In this document: positions 36,783-49,499 of the stretch, piece after piece | Numbering within the stretch: position 1 is the stretch's first letter | Layout: every line of letters begins with the position of its first letter | Assembly (NCBI GenBank): GCA_015847255.1 | Contig: JADLZK010005511.1 | Location: forward strand, 434,001 to 498,000 | DNA: 64,000 nucleotides | Direction: 5' to 3' | DNA from: Hyparrhenia diplandra | Lineage: Eukaryota > Streptophyta > Magnoliopsida > Poales > Poaceae | Translations under genes and position numbers: made by a program | Notes under the pieces: generated by a model | Told to the model about the DNA's origin: nothing | Seen by the model: the letters and a program-made list of their open reading frames with translations, nothing else | The model's database searches: none

Positions 36783-38529
36783 CACTACTAGGAATTGACC
36801 TTTGCCCAACGCCTATATTTGGTTGCAATATGGCTATTTTGGTTGTAACCGGTATCAATTGCATCGAAGTCCGGTGGTCGACAAATGGTTGCAATATGAA
36901 CGTCATAATAGCCTCAGGCAACCACTTGATGTTTGGATAGTGGAAGCACTACACACACGATGATGGAGTGGAGATGTACTGATCAGCCGATGCTTCTGCC
37001 GTGTAGAAGTATAAATAATCTTATCATGTTTATCCTATAGGTTTTCGTTTCAAATGTACCCCTGTACAACTTCAAGTTGTGCTCTTTGATTGGGTTCGTC
37101 ATAAATGAAAAAAGGAAAATCATTTCCTACTGTATCACTATTGACCTACCTTGGTATTTTCTATAGGAGTGTTTGTTTGAAAATAATTAATGTTAAAAAT
37201 AGCATCATTTAATTGTTTTTATTTGCATCCTGAATCAAACCATGGTGGTAGCATGGGCACTATACTAGTGGAGTGCAAACTAAGTGTAATCAGCATGGTC
37301 TTAGCTGTGGAGCTGTTACGTGGTTGATAATATTTTAACTTTTGTGTTTATAGCTTGACTCCATTGCTGACATTAGTGTTAACTCTTGTAAATAAAAAAA
37401 ATGCATTGCAGGTCCTACAGGGTTGACCGCTAGGCCTAGTGGGGGTGCTTGCGGTCTAACAGTTTTTTTGAAAGTGGAGGCCCGCAAAGCCTGCAAACCA
37501 TTGTTGCGGCAAGCAACGATAGCATGCAAACCTCTCTAGAGCATCCCGCTTGCATCGTGACACGTACCCTAGCTATTTTTATTTTTTTCTCATGCCCCAA
37601 TGGGCTTAATTAAGTCTTTAGTTTTTCTTCTAACGTAAAAAAAATAATCTAATGAAATCACATAATTCATTGGTGGCAATAGAAGCTAATTGATGCAACG
37701 AAATATTTTATCGATGTATTATATCATAATCTATCGCAACAAAGAACTAGATTAAGGCAACACTTTTTCATCATGGCTATAACCACGGACTAATGCAACG
37801 AAGTGTTTTTTGATGCAATAGACACATAAGCTATCGCAATGAAATATTTTTCTGGATGCAACAAGCACATGGGCTATCACAACAAAGGTTAAGTTTTCGA
37901 CAACGTTATTTTGTCGCGGGTTACAGTGCATGCCTATTTGCAACCAACTAAATATTCGTGGCAACAACCACAGTTCTATTACAACGAATTGTTTTTCTGA
38001 ATGCAACAGGCATATGAGCTATCACAACAAAAGTTAGGTTTTAGACAATGACATTTCATTGTGGCCACAAGCATGCTTAATCGCAACCAACTAAATATTC
38101 GTGGCAACAAACACAATTCTATCGCAACGTATTGTTTTCGGTTTGCAAATGGCATATGAACTATCACAACAAAGATTAAATTTTAGACAACGTAATTTTA
38201 TTGTGGCCACAGGCATGCCTATTCGCAACCAAATAAATATTCGTGGCAACAAACACAGATATATCGCATCACTAAATCGATACTATCGCAATGCTCAAAT
38301 AGTTGTGGCAATAGGTACCCATAAAAGCAACCACATTTTTTACCGTGGCATTAACACTAACCTGTTGCAACGAATGTTTCAACAGATGCAACCCAAATTT
38401 TTGGTGGCCATAAGATCTAGATATCGCAACCCAAAAAAATGTTGGTTGCTATAGAACTAAATATTGCAACCAAATGTTTGGTGTTGCATCAAAAAAAAAT
38501 GGTGCTCTAAGGGTCAATTCCTAGTAGTG
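36783..38529. mobile_element. Non-autonomous CACTA element, 1.75 kb
   Basis: Perfect 18-bp terminal inverted repeats CACTACTAGGAATTGACC mark both ends, the classic CACTA/TAGTG pattern of En/Spm elements. Inside are many short GCAAC/GTTGC motifs in both orientations, as expected for transposase-binding subterminal repeats. The 3-bp flanks (GGA and ATA) do not match, so the target duplication has mutated or been lost. No transposase frame was found. Confidence 0.85.
37815..38250. repeat. Three tandem units of about 142 bp in the CACTA element
   Basis: The markers CTATCACAACAAA (near 37873, 38019, 38161) and AATATTCGTGGCAACAA (near 37950, 38093, 38235) recur with a spacing of about 142-146 bp. 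The units are diverged and internal to the CACTA element. Confidence 0.75.
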
Positions 38530-39451
38530 ATATCGCAACTTCTGACGTGGCCTCGAACAATAAAGAGGTGAAACAACATCAATTCAACAAATTTTCAAGT
38601 CCAAATCTAACATCTTCAAGCTTTTTTTGTGAACAATGCGACAGTACAATATTATAACCATAAGTAAATTCTTAAAAAATAATCATAACTAAATTAAATA
38701 CTTTCTAAATGAATATAGTTGCATTCTTCGGTGAAAAAAAAATCTAGTTGCATTGATTTTGTATTTTAAAGAAATTATATTTACTCAAAAGCTTGTCTTT
38801 ACAAAGCAAAATATGACTCCTAACTATATATTTACTCAAAATATTTGATACAAGTCATTTGCTGGTGCATCATTTAGAGCAAGGCTAATAATAACCTGCT
38901 GCTAGTTTAATGTAACCTATCAGCTCACTTGTGTATAAGTTAGTTCCTCTATACTCTATTTATTTGTCTCACAAAATTTCATAGTCGTCCGCCTCTTTTC
39001 TGTTTTCTCCCTCATCTTCCCCGCAATGTGTATAGACCTGTTGTACTTGTTCTTTAGCTGCACAAAATCTAGTTGCAATGTGTATAGACAAATAATTTTG
39101 TGTGATCTGTGATCGTAGCTGCACAAAATCTGTTTTCTCCCTCATCTTCCCCGCAATGTCCCACGACTGGCGAAGTGTTAATGTAACCTGCATTGAGCCA
39201 GGCCCTACGATCACAGATCACACACATGGGCTGCTGTGTGCTGTGTGTTCACAAGACACAGGACGATACGGGACACGACGACTTCAAGTCGTCGCCGTCG
39301 TCGTTTTCATCTTGGCTGACCAGTGGGCCTGCCAAGGACAGTTCTCATGACTGCACTACTACATCACCGGCAATGACAGCACTGACCTAGGGCCGCTGAC
39401 ATTCTTCATGAGTTTGTACTTTTTAGGGCCGCTTCATTCATTTCGGTTTTA
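38530..39451. other. AT-rich spacer with small duplications
   Basis: No gene is seen. A CTGTTTTCTCCCTCATCTTC block is repeated near 38999 and 39131, and TTGCAATGTGTATAGAC also occurs twice. The part near 39190-39260 resembles the repeats near 58640 and 58820. Confidence 0.5.
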
Positions 39452-39689
39452 CTCCCTCCGTCCCATTGAGTTTGTCACCCCTGGTTTCGTGTCATCTTGT
39501 TTGATGATTCGTCTTATTCAAATTTTTTTGCACAAATATAATTTATTTTGTTATGACTTATTTTATCAATAAAGATACTTAAATATTGATTAATTTATTT
39601 TATTATTTGCATAAATATTTTGAATAAGACGGATGGTCAAACATAAAGTTCAAAAGTCAAAAAACGACAAACTCCATGGAACAGAGGAG
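39452..39689. mobile_element. Stowaway MITE, 238 bp
   Basis: The ends CTCCCTCCGTCCCATTG and, inverted, CTCCTCTGTTCCATG are flanked by TA on both sides. The inner sequence (TTCGTCTTATTCAAA and TTTGAATAAGACGGATGGTC) matches the element at 60500-60728, so both belong to one family. Confidence 0.88.
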
Positions 39690-40031
39690 TACGAACGAAG
39701 CAGGGAGCTGTGAAACCATGTCCTGTTTTTTTTTTTTTTCAAGATGTCGTTTTTGTGTATTCAAGGCAACTAAATAGAGAATGGGTGGAACATAAATTTA
39801 AATAAGTTTATGGTAGGCCAGCAAAAAAAAAAAACAATCCTAGACAAGAAAAATGTTATCCTCTTTTCCTTTATTGCTATTTCTTTAGGATACGCCATTT
39901 TCTTTAGAAAAAAACATTTGGATACGTGTAACACAGATAGTCGTTTTATTGCAAAGCCGGCACCGGCCCCTCGCTTCGTTGAATTCGAGAAATCATCACT
40001 ACTCCGTATGTAGAGTAGTAGATAGTGGAGT

Positions 40032-40925
40032 GTGAGTGTGAGCGACTCGATAATTAACTCAGTGAATATACAACTCCATATGGCGCGTAGGTTCGGCGCG
40101 CTGAGAGCATTTTTGATTACTGTTCATCCAGTTTGGAGTTGCCACGTGCGTGTCTTACCATCAATTTGGCCTATCGTCATTGCCTCAGCGCCACTTCACC
40201 TTCCAGCAAAAAGTCGTGGTGTCCCGGCTCGGCTCATTCCGTCCAAGAAAAAAAAAAAAGAGCGCACCACCTCGGCGCATCCGCTTCCCCCTCTTCTCCT
40301 TTCCCCAAAAAAAAATCGGCGCCCTCGCCCGCGCCGTCCCCGTCGGGCACTCCGCTTCATCCTCGTGCCTTCTTGCCTCCGCCTCCTCTTCGGTGGTTCT
40401 CTTCGGCTCCCCGGCCACCGCGCGCCCGGATTCCACGCACAGCCCGCCTTGCCATCGCCGCCCGCCATCGCCGTCTTCGTGTGTCCGATCCGTGCGGACG
40501 CCGCATCCCGCCCGCTACCAGCGGTCCGCCTCCACGGCTCGACCTCTTGGATCGTCCTCTTCCTCTCCCCAGCCGTACCTCCAGCAGATGCCGCGGCTGG
40601 TCGCCGCCTCGCGCCGTCGCCCGCGTCGCGCATCCGATCCACGCCCCGACGCCGGCTCCCCACAGTTCCTGGCGCGAGAGGTGGGGGGCGGGTTGTCGCG
40701 GTAGCGCGTCTACGGGCCAATGCGGCGGCTTCTCCTTGCATGTTAGGCCGAGGCTGCGGCGCCGCTACACGACCTACACCTGGGGGCCTTGCTCCTCAGC
40801 CATGGTTTCTAGAGACGGTCGAGATACTGCGTATGGCCGAATGTGGGAGACAACGCCTTGAGGCTGTGTACGTGCTCCTCCCAGCGTGCGCCTGTTCCAT
40901 GCTTACCACCGTGGAGAAAAGGTAA
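40032..40925 (+). other. GC-rich exon-like segment, product unknown
   Basis: A strongly GC-rich block (about 40180-40900) has long open frames in at least three plus-strand frames and on the minus strand. This is typical of a GC-rich grass leader or first exon rather than proof of coding. A good donor (GAGAAAAG|GTAAGC) follows at about 40920. No known domain appears in any frame and no convincing downstream exon was found. It may be a 5' leader, a non-coding transcript or a captured fragment. Confidence 0.3.
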
Positions 40926-42840
40926 GCTCACCCCTATTTTAACCTTCACCATTCTCTGCATACATTTGTCCTCCGTATCTCTGTTAGTTCACGCCCCGTA
41001 TATACAACAAAAGAACCCAAAATAATGTCTGATCTCATTCTCAGGTTTCGTTGTTGTTGGTCTATTACAAAGAGTGCTGCAAGGAAAGGTTTGGTTCATT
41101 TTTGTTCCCTAATTTTCTAGCCTTAGTTTCTCCATGATCTGGATATCTGATTATGCTTTCAAATTAAATTTTTTTATGCTCAGTAACGGTCAGCCAAAAA
41201 AAAAACCTTACCTTGCCTAATCTAGCTGACAATATATGTAAACAATAAGTATTGAAAACAAGGTTAATTTTGCAGATGTTGTGGATCTTCATAGAGTTTA
41301 TCAGTGATTTTTCTATTTTGGCCTGCAGTTAGTCAGGGAATCCTTTTTTTCCCCTATGATCCAAAGGTTGTTTCGGTCTTTGGTCAATGTACTTAACTAA
41401 ATCATTCAGACATACCGTTGATTGTTATAATTTTGTTTCAATTTTGAATATAGGGAAGCATAATAATAGAAAGATGGAAACTACATGACAAACCCTTCTG
41501 ATAGAATTACTTTAGGATAGTAGGTGTCAGATTTTTTTTTTTCTTCAATATGATTTACAGTACCTTATATAGGAACTTCCCTAGAATATTTGGTTGCCCT
41601 TAACATCTGCTGCTGCACTAATAATATAATATATATTTATTTTAATTCTGACACAAAAGTCTGTTGTTTCCGATTGAGGCAAATTTTGCAGAGTAAAAAT
41701 TGGCTTTGCCGCCTCATTCCACAAATCTGTGCCCTATGAGGGAATGTTCTACCTTTGGAAGTATTTTGGCAATTAGTTGTTTAGTTGTATAATATATCCT
41801 ACTATTTTCCCAACATTATGCCAATTAGCTATTGTTCAGCGGTTATTTTTCCATCACTATGTTAATTACCCCGACACAATTCAACTGAAACAGTTTCCTT
41901 ACAACATTGTTACCTCTGTATTGCTGGCAGAGATGATTTACCTATGTGTAGGGCTGTAGGCCTGCTGTACCTTGATGAGGCTCACAGATCTCAAATTGTG
42001 GTGCGGGCAGGTAATTAGCTTTGCTTATTTATTGCTGACGGGTAATTAGCATTACTTGTTTTTTGCTGCCAGCTTCTCCATTGTTGCTATGAGCATATGC
42101 CATCTTCTTTTGCTGCAGCCTTCTTCTTTATTGCAGGTATAAGAATTAATGGAAGAAAAGCCTCACAGGTCCCAAAGAGAGATGCTGCCCCACTGCTTCA
42201 ATTGCATTGACAAACCGTCAATTAGTTGGTTATAGTCTCCATCTCACCGTTTATAGGATGGAAAATACATTATGATCTCTACTCTAATTGTCCATTCCTT
42301 GTGACCATTTGTAGGATACAAAGCTTTTCTCGGCCAGTATCCTTTGCCAAACCAAAATCTCTGGATTGTTAACCATGATCAGTCCTAACACCTGCATCAG
42401 GCTACAGAAATCTATGATTCTGTATCCTACCATTGTGCTAATCTTCTTTCCTTTCCTATTAAAGTTCAACACACTTCTTAATCAACGGTTCAGTGTTTTG
42501 TCGTTGTGCTAATCATACTTGGAAACCCTCCGTTCAAAAAGGTATTCAAGAATTTGACCAGCTTACAAGGATTCCCCAAAATTATTTGACTATAACTGAC
42601 ATTGTTACTACATGCATTCAGGTTCTGGCAATGGTGAAGGCAATGATATCAATCTTCAAAAAAAGCACTGTCCACGGTATAAACTTATGAGTGAACAGTG
42701 CATGCATCTTGCCCCGGTGAAGATCATCTATCAGTATTTATTAAACCTGTGGTTTTGCAGAATGCAAGAGAAGTATTTTACTGTATATTGCTATGTCATG
42801 TCTCTAATGTTGTTTGTAATTTGAGATCATATAGTTTAAT
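40926..42840. other. AT-rich stretch without recognisable gene
   Basis: Many short plus-strand frames and possible splice sites occur here (for example TATTGCAG near 42137), but nothing encodes a recognisable protein. It could be intron sequence of a transcript starting near 40000. Confidence 0.4.
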
Positions 42841-43699
42841 CTCTTACCATACGAATTGGGCACCAAAAGCTGGCCAGCCAGCGTGCCACGTCGCTGGCAA
42901 TTCCCGGCCGTCCGATCGGCCCAACGGACGGCCCAGATCGGGCGATTCCCGGCCATTTTGCAAAAAGTCCTCGAACTCTAGCGAAATACGACCCGCAGTC
43001 CATCCTCCTCTCTCAGTTCTTTTTGCAAAAAAAGACCACAAACTTTTTTAGAAATACAACCCAGCGGTCAGGCCTTCTTGGGCTGGTTTGCCACTCGCTC
43101 CGTGGGCCTCAGCTGGACCGAATTCGGCCCGATGCTGTTTTGCCTTATGTATTATTCTTTTCCAATTACGAATAAATTTTCTCAAACTTTGAAATTGCGT
43201 AGCAAATCACTAAAAAATCGTAAAATAGAAAATCAAATTCTTTCGGAATCCTCATGAATAGGTCTTTGCGTTGGGTCCATAAGAGAGTATGTTTTACTAT
43301 AATTTTTAAACTATACACTTTTGGCTATGTTTTTGATGGGCAAATACTTTCCCACCTTAAACACATAGTTACCACCATTCTTCAACCACAACAAGCATAG
43401 CCAACAAACATAATATATCTCAATGCTAAAAAAAAAGGTTATCCCTCAAAATATATAAACAACAAAAAAAGGAAAATCCACGGTTGGCATATAGAATCAC
43501 CGGTAAAAGATAATTCTAATTAACACAAAAAAAAATATCACTAATATGCTACATCAACAATAATTCAGATAATATTAGACCTGTTCATATAACTAACTAT
43601 AAAGGGGACAAAAAAAAGAAACATTTTTATGATACACAAAGCAATAGCTCAAACAACGATTTGGAGTATGCAAAATTTATCTTCAGCTGAACTAATCAT

Positions 43700-43826
43700 C
43701 AACTTCAGTAATACAACGGCCACATCCACTGGCCATAAGCGGCAACGCCGCATTGAGGTTGTGTGTTCTATTCGTTGATTTAATCATTGCCAAGGCAGGC
43801 GCAGCGAAGCGCGCCCATCGTCCTAG
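43700..43826 (+). mobile_element. Helitron 3' terminus (5' end not located)
   Basis: The sequence ends in a hairpin-capable GCGCAGCGAAGCGCGC, a short spacer and CTAG (43823-43826), followed by T. This is the 3' signature of a Helitron. The upstream end was not found. The DNA from about 42840, starting with a GC-rich CCGGCC-rich block, may belong to it. Confidence 0.6.
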
Positions 43827-44432
43827 TATAAATGATTCGAGGTAGTATCGGTGGTCAGGCACAGGCCCTTTACTAGATCATTAAATGTACTTTTATAATA
43901 TATATTTTTAGATATAAATGACCACGTCCAGTGGCGGGTTCACGGCCCAAGCAGGGGCTGAACCCCGGGGTGTGGCCCAACATTTCTAGGAGCAGCCCAG
44001 GGACCCGTCGAAGCCTTGCAGCCCACTAGGTGCCACAGGACGCATATAACTCCTATAAAGAAGAACCCCACTAGGGAGTTCTCTGCACATACAGATAGGA
44101 CAGGTAGGCATCCACCCGTCCCCTCCTACCGCTCCGTCCGTTCCTGCGCATGAAAGAAAAAAAAAATCGTCACCGCGCGGCTTGTTCCCCTACCTCTCGC
44201 TGGAATCTCCGACCGTCGGCCTCCCCTAACTCTTGCCGCCTGGGTAGCATCAATGTTGACTGTCCGCTTCCCCTCCACCTGAACCCACCGCGGCATCCAC
44301 CGGCCGACTTCCCCGATCCCCGCCTCAATCCCTCCCGATTCCATTCCTCCCGCTCCCGATTCCATTGCCCCGAAGACGCCGCCTCCTCACCGAATCCATC
44401 CAAGCCCACCCGAAGCGCCAAAACCCTAGGCC

Positions 44433-44860
44433 ATGGTGAATGCGGCCGCCTCAGCGTCGTCGCCTGGGGCGGGCCCTCCCCTCCTCATCCTCGCCGCATG
44501 CCGGTGGGGCGGGGACACGCCGCGGCAGCGCCCGCAGCGGCGGGGTCGTCCCGTCGCGGCGCCGGTTCCGACCCGATCCTAATCGTCTCTGCGGCTGCTT
44601 CAGCGTCATCACGGCCGCCACTGCGCTCCTCCGCGTCGCCGTCAACGTCATCTCCGTTGTCCAGTCCTTCCGCGCCGCTCCGACGTGCGTGACCCGACCC
44701 TCCCCAGCCGCGAGTTGTTTTGTGAAATTGCCTTGCAGTTGCAGGTCCATGGTCACCCGATTCTGGCCCCGGGAGCCCCTCACCTCTCCATGGAGTACAA
44801 ACCCGCCGGCCGCGCCTACATTGGTACGTGATCTCCCTGCTTCCCTCCTGGCCTCCTCCG
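44433..44860 (+). pseudogene. Broken N-terminal exon of an unidentified type II membrane protein
   Basis: An ATG at 44433 in good context, preceded by a plant-like AAACCCTAGG, opens MVNAAASASSPGAGPPLL, which stops at about 44580. In another frame the sequence continues as PNRLCGCFSVITAATALL and VAVNVISVVQSF, a hydrophobic anchor preceded by basic residues. This fits the short cytosolic tail and single anchor of Golgi type II proteins, with a frameshift between the pieces. A donor-like GGTACGTGAT lies near 44823. I cannot name the family. Confidence 0.4.
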
Positions 44861-45295
44861 ATCTTGGCCACGGTGAAGGATGCAGGTTTTGCATCGGCCA
44901 AATCCTGTGCGGTTTTGTTGTCGCAACCTTCGATCCTTCCCACTCGCTAATACTCACGTCGCCCATGCTAATAGTCCTCCGATCCAGTCTACAATCTGCA
45001 CGCTTCTCATCCTGATCTGCTTCCAGCAGGGGTGTGCCCTCCATAAGGCCCCTGTGGTGCGCACCTGACCGAGGTATTCTCTCCTTTCAATACTCTTTCC
45101 CATGAGGAAGCAGATCTTTGCTCCATGAGTAGATTTAGATATTTCATGCGTTTGCAGTTATTTCTTTGTGATGTATATCCATATATCCTTTTCGTTCTGA
45201 ATGTTCAGTTTGACCTGTCCGTATGGTGTTTGATTAATTGCCAGTAAGGTAGATTTGTATGAAAAAAATATTTTGTCCCTTGCTACTGCAGGAAA

Positions 45296-46707
45296 TCTAT
45301 ATCTATACCTAATAATAAAACATGAAAATTTCTGCCAATCTGCCCTTAATTTATCCGCCTGTCCCTTATCCCTTTCGGTCCCGGTTCCTTATCCCGCTAG
45401 GTTCCGTTCCATCCAGCCGCGTTGTGAAGCCGCCGCTTTCTGGCGCTCGTACGCGAAGGCCGACCGTGATGCGTGGGGCCACGGTGCGCTGCCACGCGTG
45501 CAGACGTGGGGAGGAGGCATGCAGGCGTCGCGCGTGGCGTCGCTGGCGCAAGCCGTCCGACACCGCGAGCAGCCGCGCCGTTGTCGTGGTCTTGCGGCAT
45601 CATGGCGAGGAGGTCGCAGTTCCATATGATATTTTTCTTGCATTGATCGAATACTATAATAAATTAGATAGGTTCATCTAAATCGATCTGCAACATGGAG
45701 ATCCCCATGGCGTGCACCCCCATCTGCCGCATCCATGACTCCGAGAGGGTTCATCGGCTGGCGTCATTCTGTTCGACCTGCTCGAGGGGATTCCTCCCGT
45801 CAATGTTGTGCACCTGCAGGTAATTAATTAGTACCTACTATTAGTATGCATAAGCACATTGCATGTCGTTAGTTTCATGTTTGGAATTCTGTAACTCTAT
45901 ATGCAATGCAAGTGGATTAATTTTCAGAAGTGAACGGACAAATCCTTTTTAGTTTCTTATAATCCTAATTTGAATTAATATGAATTTGGAAGTCTTCTGA
46001 ACGCAACGCAAGTCGACTAATTTTTAGAAGTGAATGGACAAAGGCACAACGTCACCGGCTGTGGCTCGCGACTGCAAGGCCCTGTGTTCGTCATCAACGG
46101 CGACATGAGCGAGCGGGCACAGTGACGGAAACGACAGCGACTGATCGATGCGCTGCCGGCTGCTGGTCGCGGGGCTGATCGCGCACCGGAAAACCGTCAA
46201 TGTCTAATAACAAGCTCAATTAAGGCTCATATAGTGGTTGACAGAAAAATAGGTAAAACTTAACTACTTCCTTTCGTAGACATGACCTGCCAACGAGTTA
46301 AGACTAATGTTTGGACATAAATTTGGACTATTAAATATGTAACACTAATTTAGGAACTATATGCACAAATTAAAACTAATTTCTTGAGACGTATGTTGTG
46401 CTAATATGTGTTAATAATAGATTAATTATGCTTAATAAATATGTATCACCAATTTGTTCGAACACTTAATATGACATATTATGTGACACCCTATGTGACC
46501 CCTAAATTATTATAGGTGGACATATAGTGAACATTTAGATTTTGTGTATTAATTATTCAACGATAGCATATTAAACGCTGAAAAAACAAAACATATATAA
46601 TAAAAACAATAAATATTAAAATTCTTCTTGTCTGTTAGAGAAAATGACCAAGGAAGAAAATATACTTTTACTGTGCAGCCGTAGCAACGCACGGGCATAT
46701 TTCCTAG
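45296..46707 (+). mobile_element. Complete non-autonomous Helitron, 1412 bp
   Basis: It begins TCTATATCTATACCTAATAA at 45296 and ends with the hairpin-like GCCGTAGCAACGCACGGGC, then TATTTCCTAG at 46707. The host bases are A before and T after, as Helitrons require, with no target duplication. No Rep/helicase gene is present. It holds GC-rich pieces at 45400-45620 and 45690-45820, the latter ending in a donor-like CACCTGCAG|GTAATT. They look like captured gene fragments of unknown origin. Confidence 0.88.
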
Positions 46708-47424
46708 TAATACTTAATGGTGGATGTTCTTGACACCAACGATCCAGATTATGGATACCTCAAAGTTATTATTGTTGGTATTTCTTGAAATCTGTTTATA
46801 TTCTATCATATGGCCACATATTATTGGTTATACTTATATTAGTATGAGACATTCAGATTCATTATCTAATTATTTATTTCTTTATATGTTTGATATGCAA
46901 TTTCGGCTGCATAAATTCTTCTACCAGCCAGCAACCTTGGTTTGTCAACGTAGGTCAATGATTATATCAACTAAATAACAAAATCTGAGGTATGAGTTTT
47001 TCCCCATGACATAGTACAACTCAACCATGCATGTTTAACAGTGCAGTATCTATGCATTTTTTAGTACTTCTGGTCATAGAAAATGACAAGTATCTGCAAT
47101 CTCGATGCTACAGTACTATACCTTTTACTGTCAGTTCATTATCTTGATCAGGCAATGGCTTTCCTTGAATTGTTGTCATACTTTTTGTGCAATATATAAT
47201 GTATATCATCTGAACTTTGTACTTACTTGGTCATCGTATACTTTCAGGTAGGATATATTAGTTCAGTTTTATATTTTTTTCCCGTGCTCCTCCGAGTAGG
47301 ATCTACTTCTATTTCTAGGTAGCGTGATAATAATAGTTCCCTGAGATTGCTCATTAAAAAGAAACTATATACTTACTAGACTTTGGTTCTAAATAGCTCA
47401 ATTATTCTGAAAACCTTTGGTGAA
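46708..47424. other. AT-rich stretch upstream of the GH1 fragment
   Basis: No recognisable gene. A plus-strand frame at 46724-46978 lacks a known domain. Confidence 0.4.
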
Positions 47425-48251
47425 AGGAGCAGCTGCAGAGGATGGGAGAACACCCAGCATTTGGGAGACCTTCACCCATTAAGAAGCAAGCATCCAGATG
47501 ATTTCTTCAGATAACTACTATCAATATAATGCACTTTGAAAAACTGTTGGTTTCTGTCAGGCTTTGTCTTTGGTGATAGGTTATTCGTACGATGGGTCAA
47601 CTGCATATGTTTCAGCAGATCAGTATCACCATTACAAAGTCTGTATCCTATAGTGCTTGCAATTTACAGTAGGCAGTAGCAGCTTCAGAGTTCTGATGAA
47701 CATAAGGGAAGCATCGAAATTATTTTGTTGTCAGGAAGATGTGAAGCTCATGCATGAGATGGGTTTAGATCCTTACAGATTCTCCATTGCTTGGCCAAGG
47801 CTAATTCCAGCTTACAGATTCTCCATTGCTTGGCCAAGGGTAATTCCAGGTAAGTTTTTCCTTTTTAACAAAAAATGAACACAATTCTGAATCTGAATGT
47901 ATGTGTATTCATGAAAAATTGTGATGCCATTGTGTAGCTAGGAGATGAAAGATTAACCCAAAAGTCTTGGAATACTACAACAATCTCATAGACGAATTGA
48001 TACTGCACGGTAAGGCGATGCGAATGTTACTTTTCGTATACTCCAACATTTACTTTATGTCCTCTCAGTTCTTATATTCTTCCCTGGGAAAAAAATCAGC
48101 ATGCTGTCCTCTCATCCCTGGATCCCTGAACAAAAAAGCTCCATTCTCCTGTTATGTCTGTAGGGATTCTGCCTCATGCCACCACCTACCATTTCAATCT
48201 CCCTCAGGTCCTTCAGGATGAATACGGTGTACTTCTCAGCCCCGGATTCAT
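47425..48251 (+). pseudogene. Beta-glucosidase (GH1) pseudogene, internal exons
   Basis: Five exon-like pieces follow the order of plant family-1 beta-glucosidases. They are AAEDGRTPSIWETFTH (47425-47490), YSYDGSTAYVSADQYHHYK (about 47585-47640), EDVKLMHEMGLDPYRFSIAW (47735-47849, GT donor after), LEYYNNLIDELILHG (about 47955-48010), and PHATTYHFNLPQVLQDEYG (48164-48251, GT donor after). Functional relatives hydrolyse glucosides and need a TxNEP acid/base and an I/VTENG nucleophile. Neither is present downstream, and the N-terminus is missing. Exon 3 carries an in-frame 39-bp duplication. The gene is a fragment, perhaps moved by a Helitron whose 3' end lies at 49576. Confidence 0.85.
47772..47849 (+). 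repeat. 39-bp in-frame tandem duplication in the GH1 exon
   Basis: Two 39-bp units (47772-47810, 47811-47849) differ at one base and each encode AYRFSIAWPR(L/V)IP or its equivalent. The second unit ends exactly at the exon-intron border. Confidence 0.95.
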
Positions 48252-48449
48252 GTAAGTGCCAAGCGAGAAGCCTGCTTCAGCCGACACACATTAAAAAAGT
48301 GGACATATTTTGAGCTGAAAGTAGCTTCTACCATGCGTTGCAGAGAAGATTACCGATATCTCAAGTAGTGCGAAGGGAGGGTTACCAAGTTCACGAGTTT
48401 TGTCTAGAAATTTCACTACCTCCTGTGATAGCCTGTAATGAGCGTGCAG

Positions 48450-48775
48450 TCAGGTAATCATCTCTAGCTAACAATATATGCGGCAGTTATCCTCTTGCTC
48501 CAATTTTGAATCAGCTACTCATGGAGATAGCATTCAGATTACATATTTAGTTCGATCATAGCACTGGACCATATTTAGTTTTATAAGCTATCAATGGATG
48601 ATTAAATATAAATCAGGTAATCATCTCTAGCTAACAATAAATGCGGCAGTTATCCTCTTGCTCCAATTTTGAATCAGTTACTCATGGAGATAGCATTCAG
48701 ATTACATATTTAGTTTGATCATAGCACTGGACCATATTTAGTTTTATAAGCTATCAATGGATGATTAAATATAAA
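48450..48775. repeat. 163-bp tandem duplication
   Basis: Two near-identical 163-bp units (48450-48612, 48613-48775) start TCAGGTAATCATCTCTAGC. They differ at only a few bases, so the duplication is recent. It lies in non-coding DNA downstream of the GH1 fragment. Confidence 0.95.
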
Positions 48776-49499
48776 TCAATTTCTTTTCTGTTGTTCAGAT
48801 TGACATGGGGAGGTGGATGTGTACCACATAAATGTTTGCATAACAGGTGATTTTTACCCAAACAGATTGTATATGAAACAAAAATATCTCAATGAGAATT
48901 GGTTGAAGGACAAAATGTTTCCACAGTAAATAATTTCAGTGAAGGAAGCCTTGCGACTTTTGATAGCACCATCACCCAAGAAACTAAAGGTAAGTGTTTT
49001 TTCTTGACTGCATTTTCTTTGAATTTCTGGTGATACAATATTTTCTAAAATTAAAGCTCATACAACTATTCAGTTTTTCAGAAGTGCCGACTTGGGCCTA
49101 AGCGGGATCCGGAGCAACACCTCTAACCTGCCGGCATGGCCCTAAGGAACTGAACTGAACCCTCCCTGGCCTTTTCATTTTGGATTGTCAACAGTCAAGG
49201 GACAACATTAACCAAAGCAGCCAGCTGTGTACTACATTGTACAGTAGCATCTAGGAAAATTCAACATGATACCTACAGTTGCAGTGAACATGACATAGTA
49301 TATGTATGTATGCACGGATTAGTTCTCCGTTTTTGGCCAGTACGATATCATTTTTTGGAATATTTGTAATCTCTCTATTAGGCTTCAAGCCTTAAGTTTA
49401 TATAACACTCAATTAGGCTCATGTCCCTCATCATGTATACTCAATGCAATGATATTTGTAATCTCTCTATTAGGCTCATATATCCCTGTCGAGAAGAGA

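Noticed and set aside
37815..38250. Regularly spaced repeats resembling a CRISPR array
   Set aside because: The spacing is about 142 bp, the units are whole diverged copies without unique spacers, and they lie inside a CACTA transposon in plant DNA.
40133..40861. Plus-strand open frame of 242 codons as a real protein
   Set aside because: Long frames exist in at least three plus frames and the minus strand, an effect of extreme GC content. No domain is seen.
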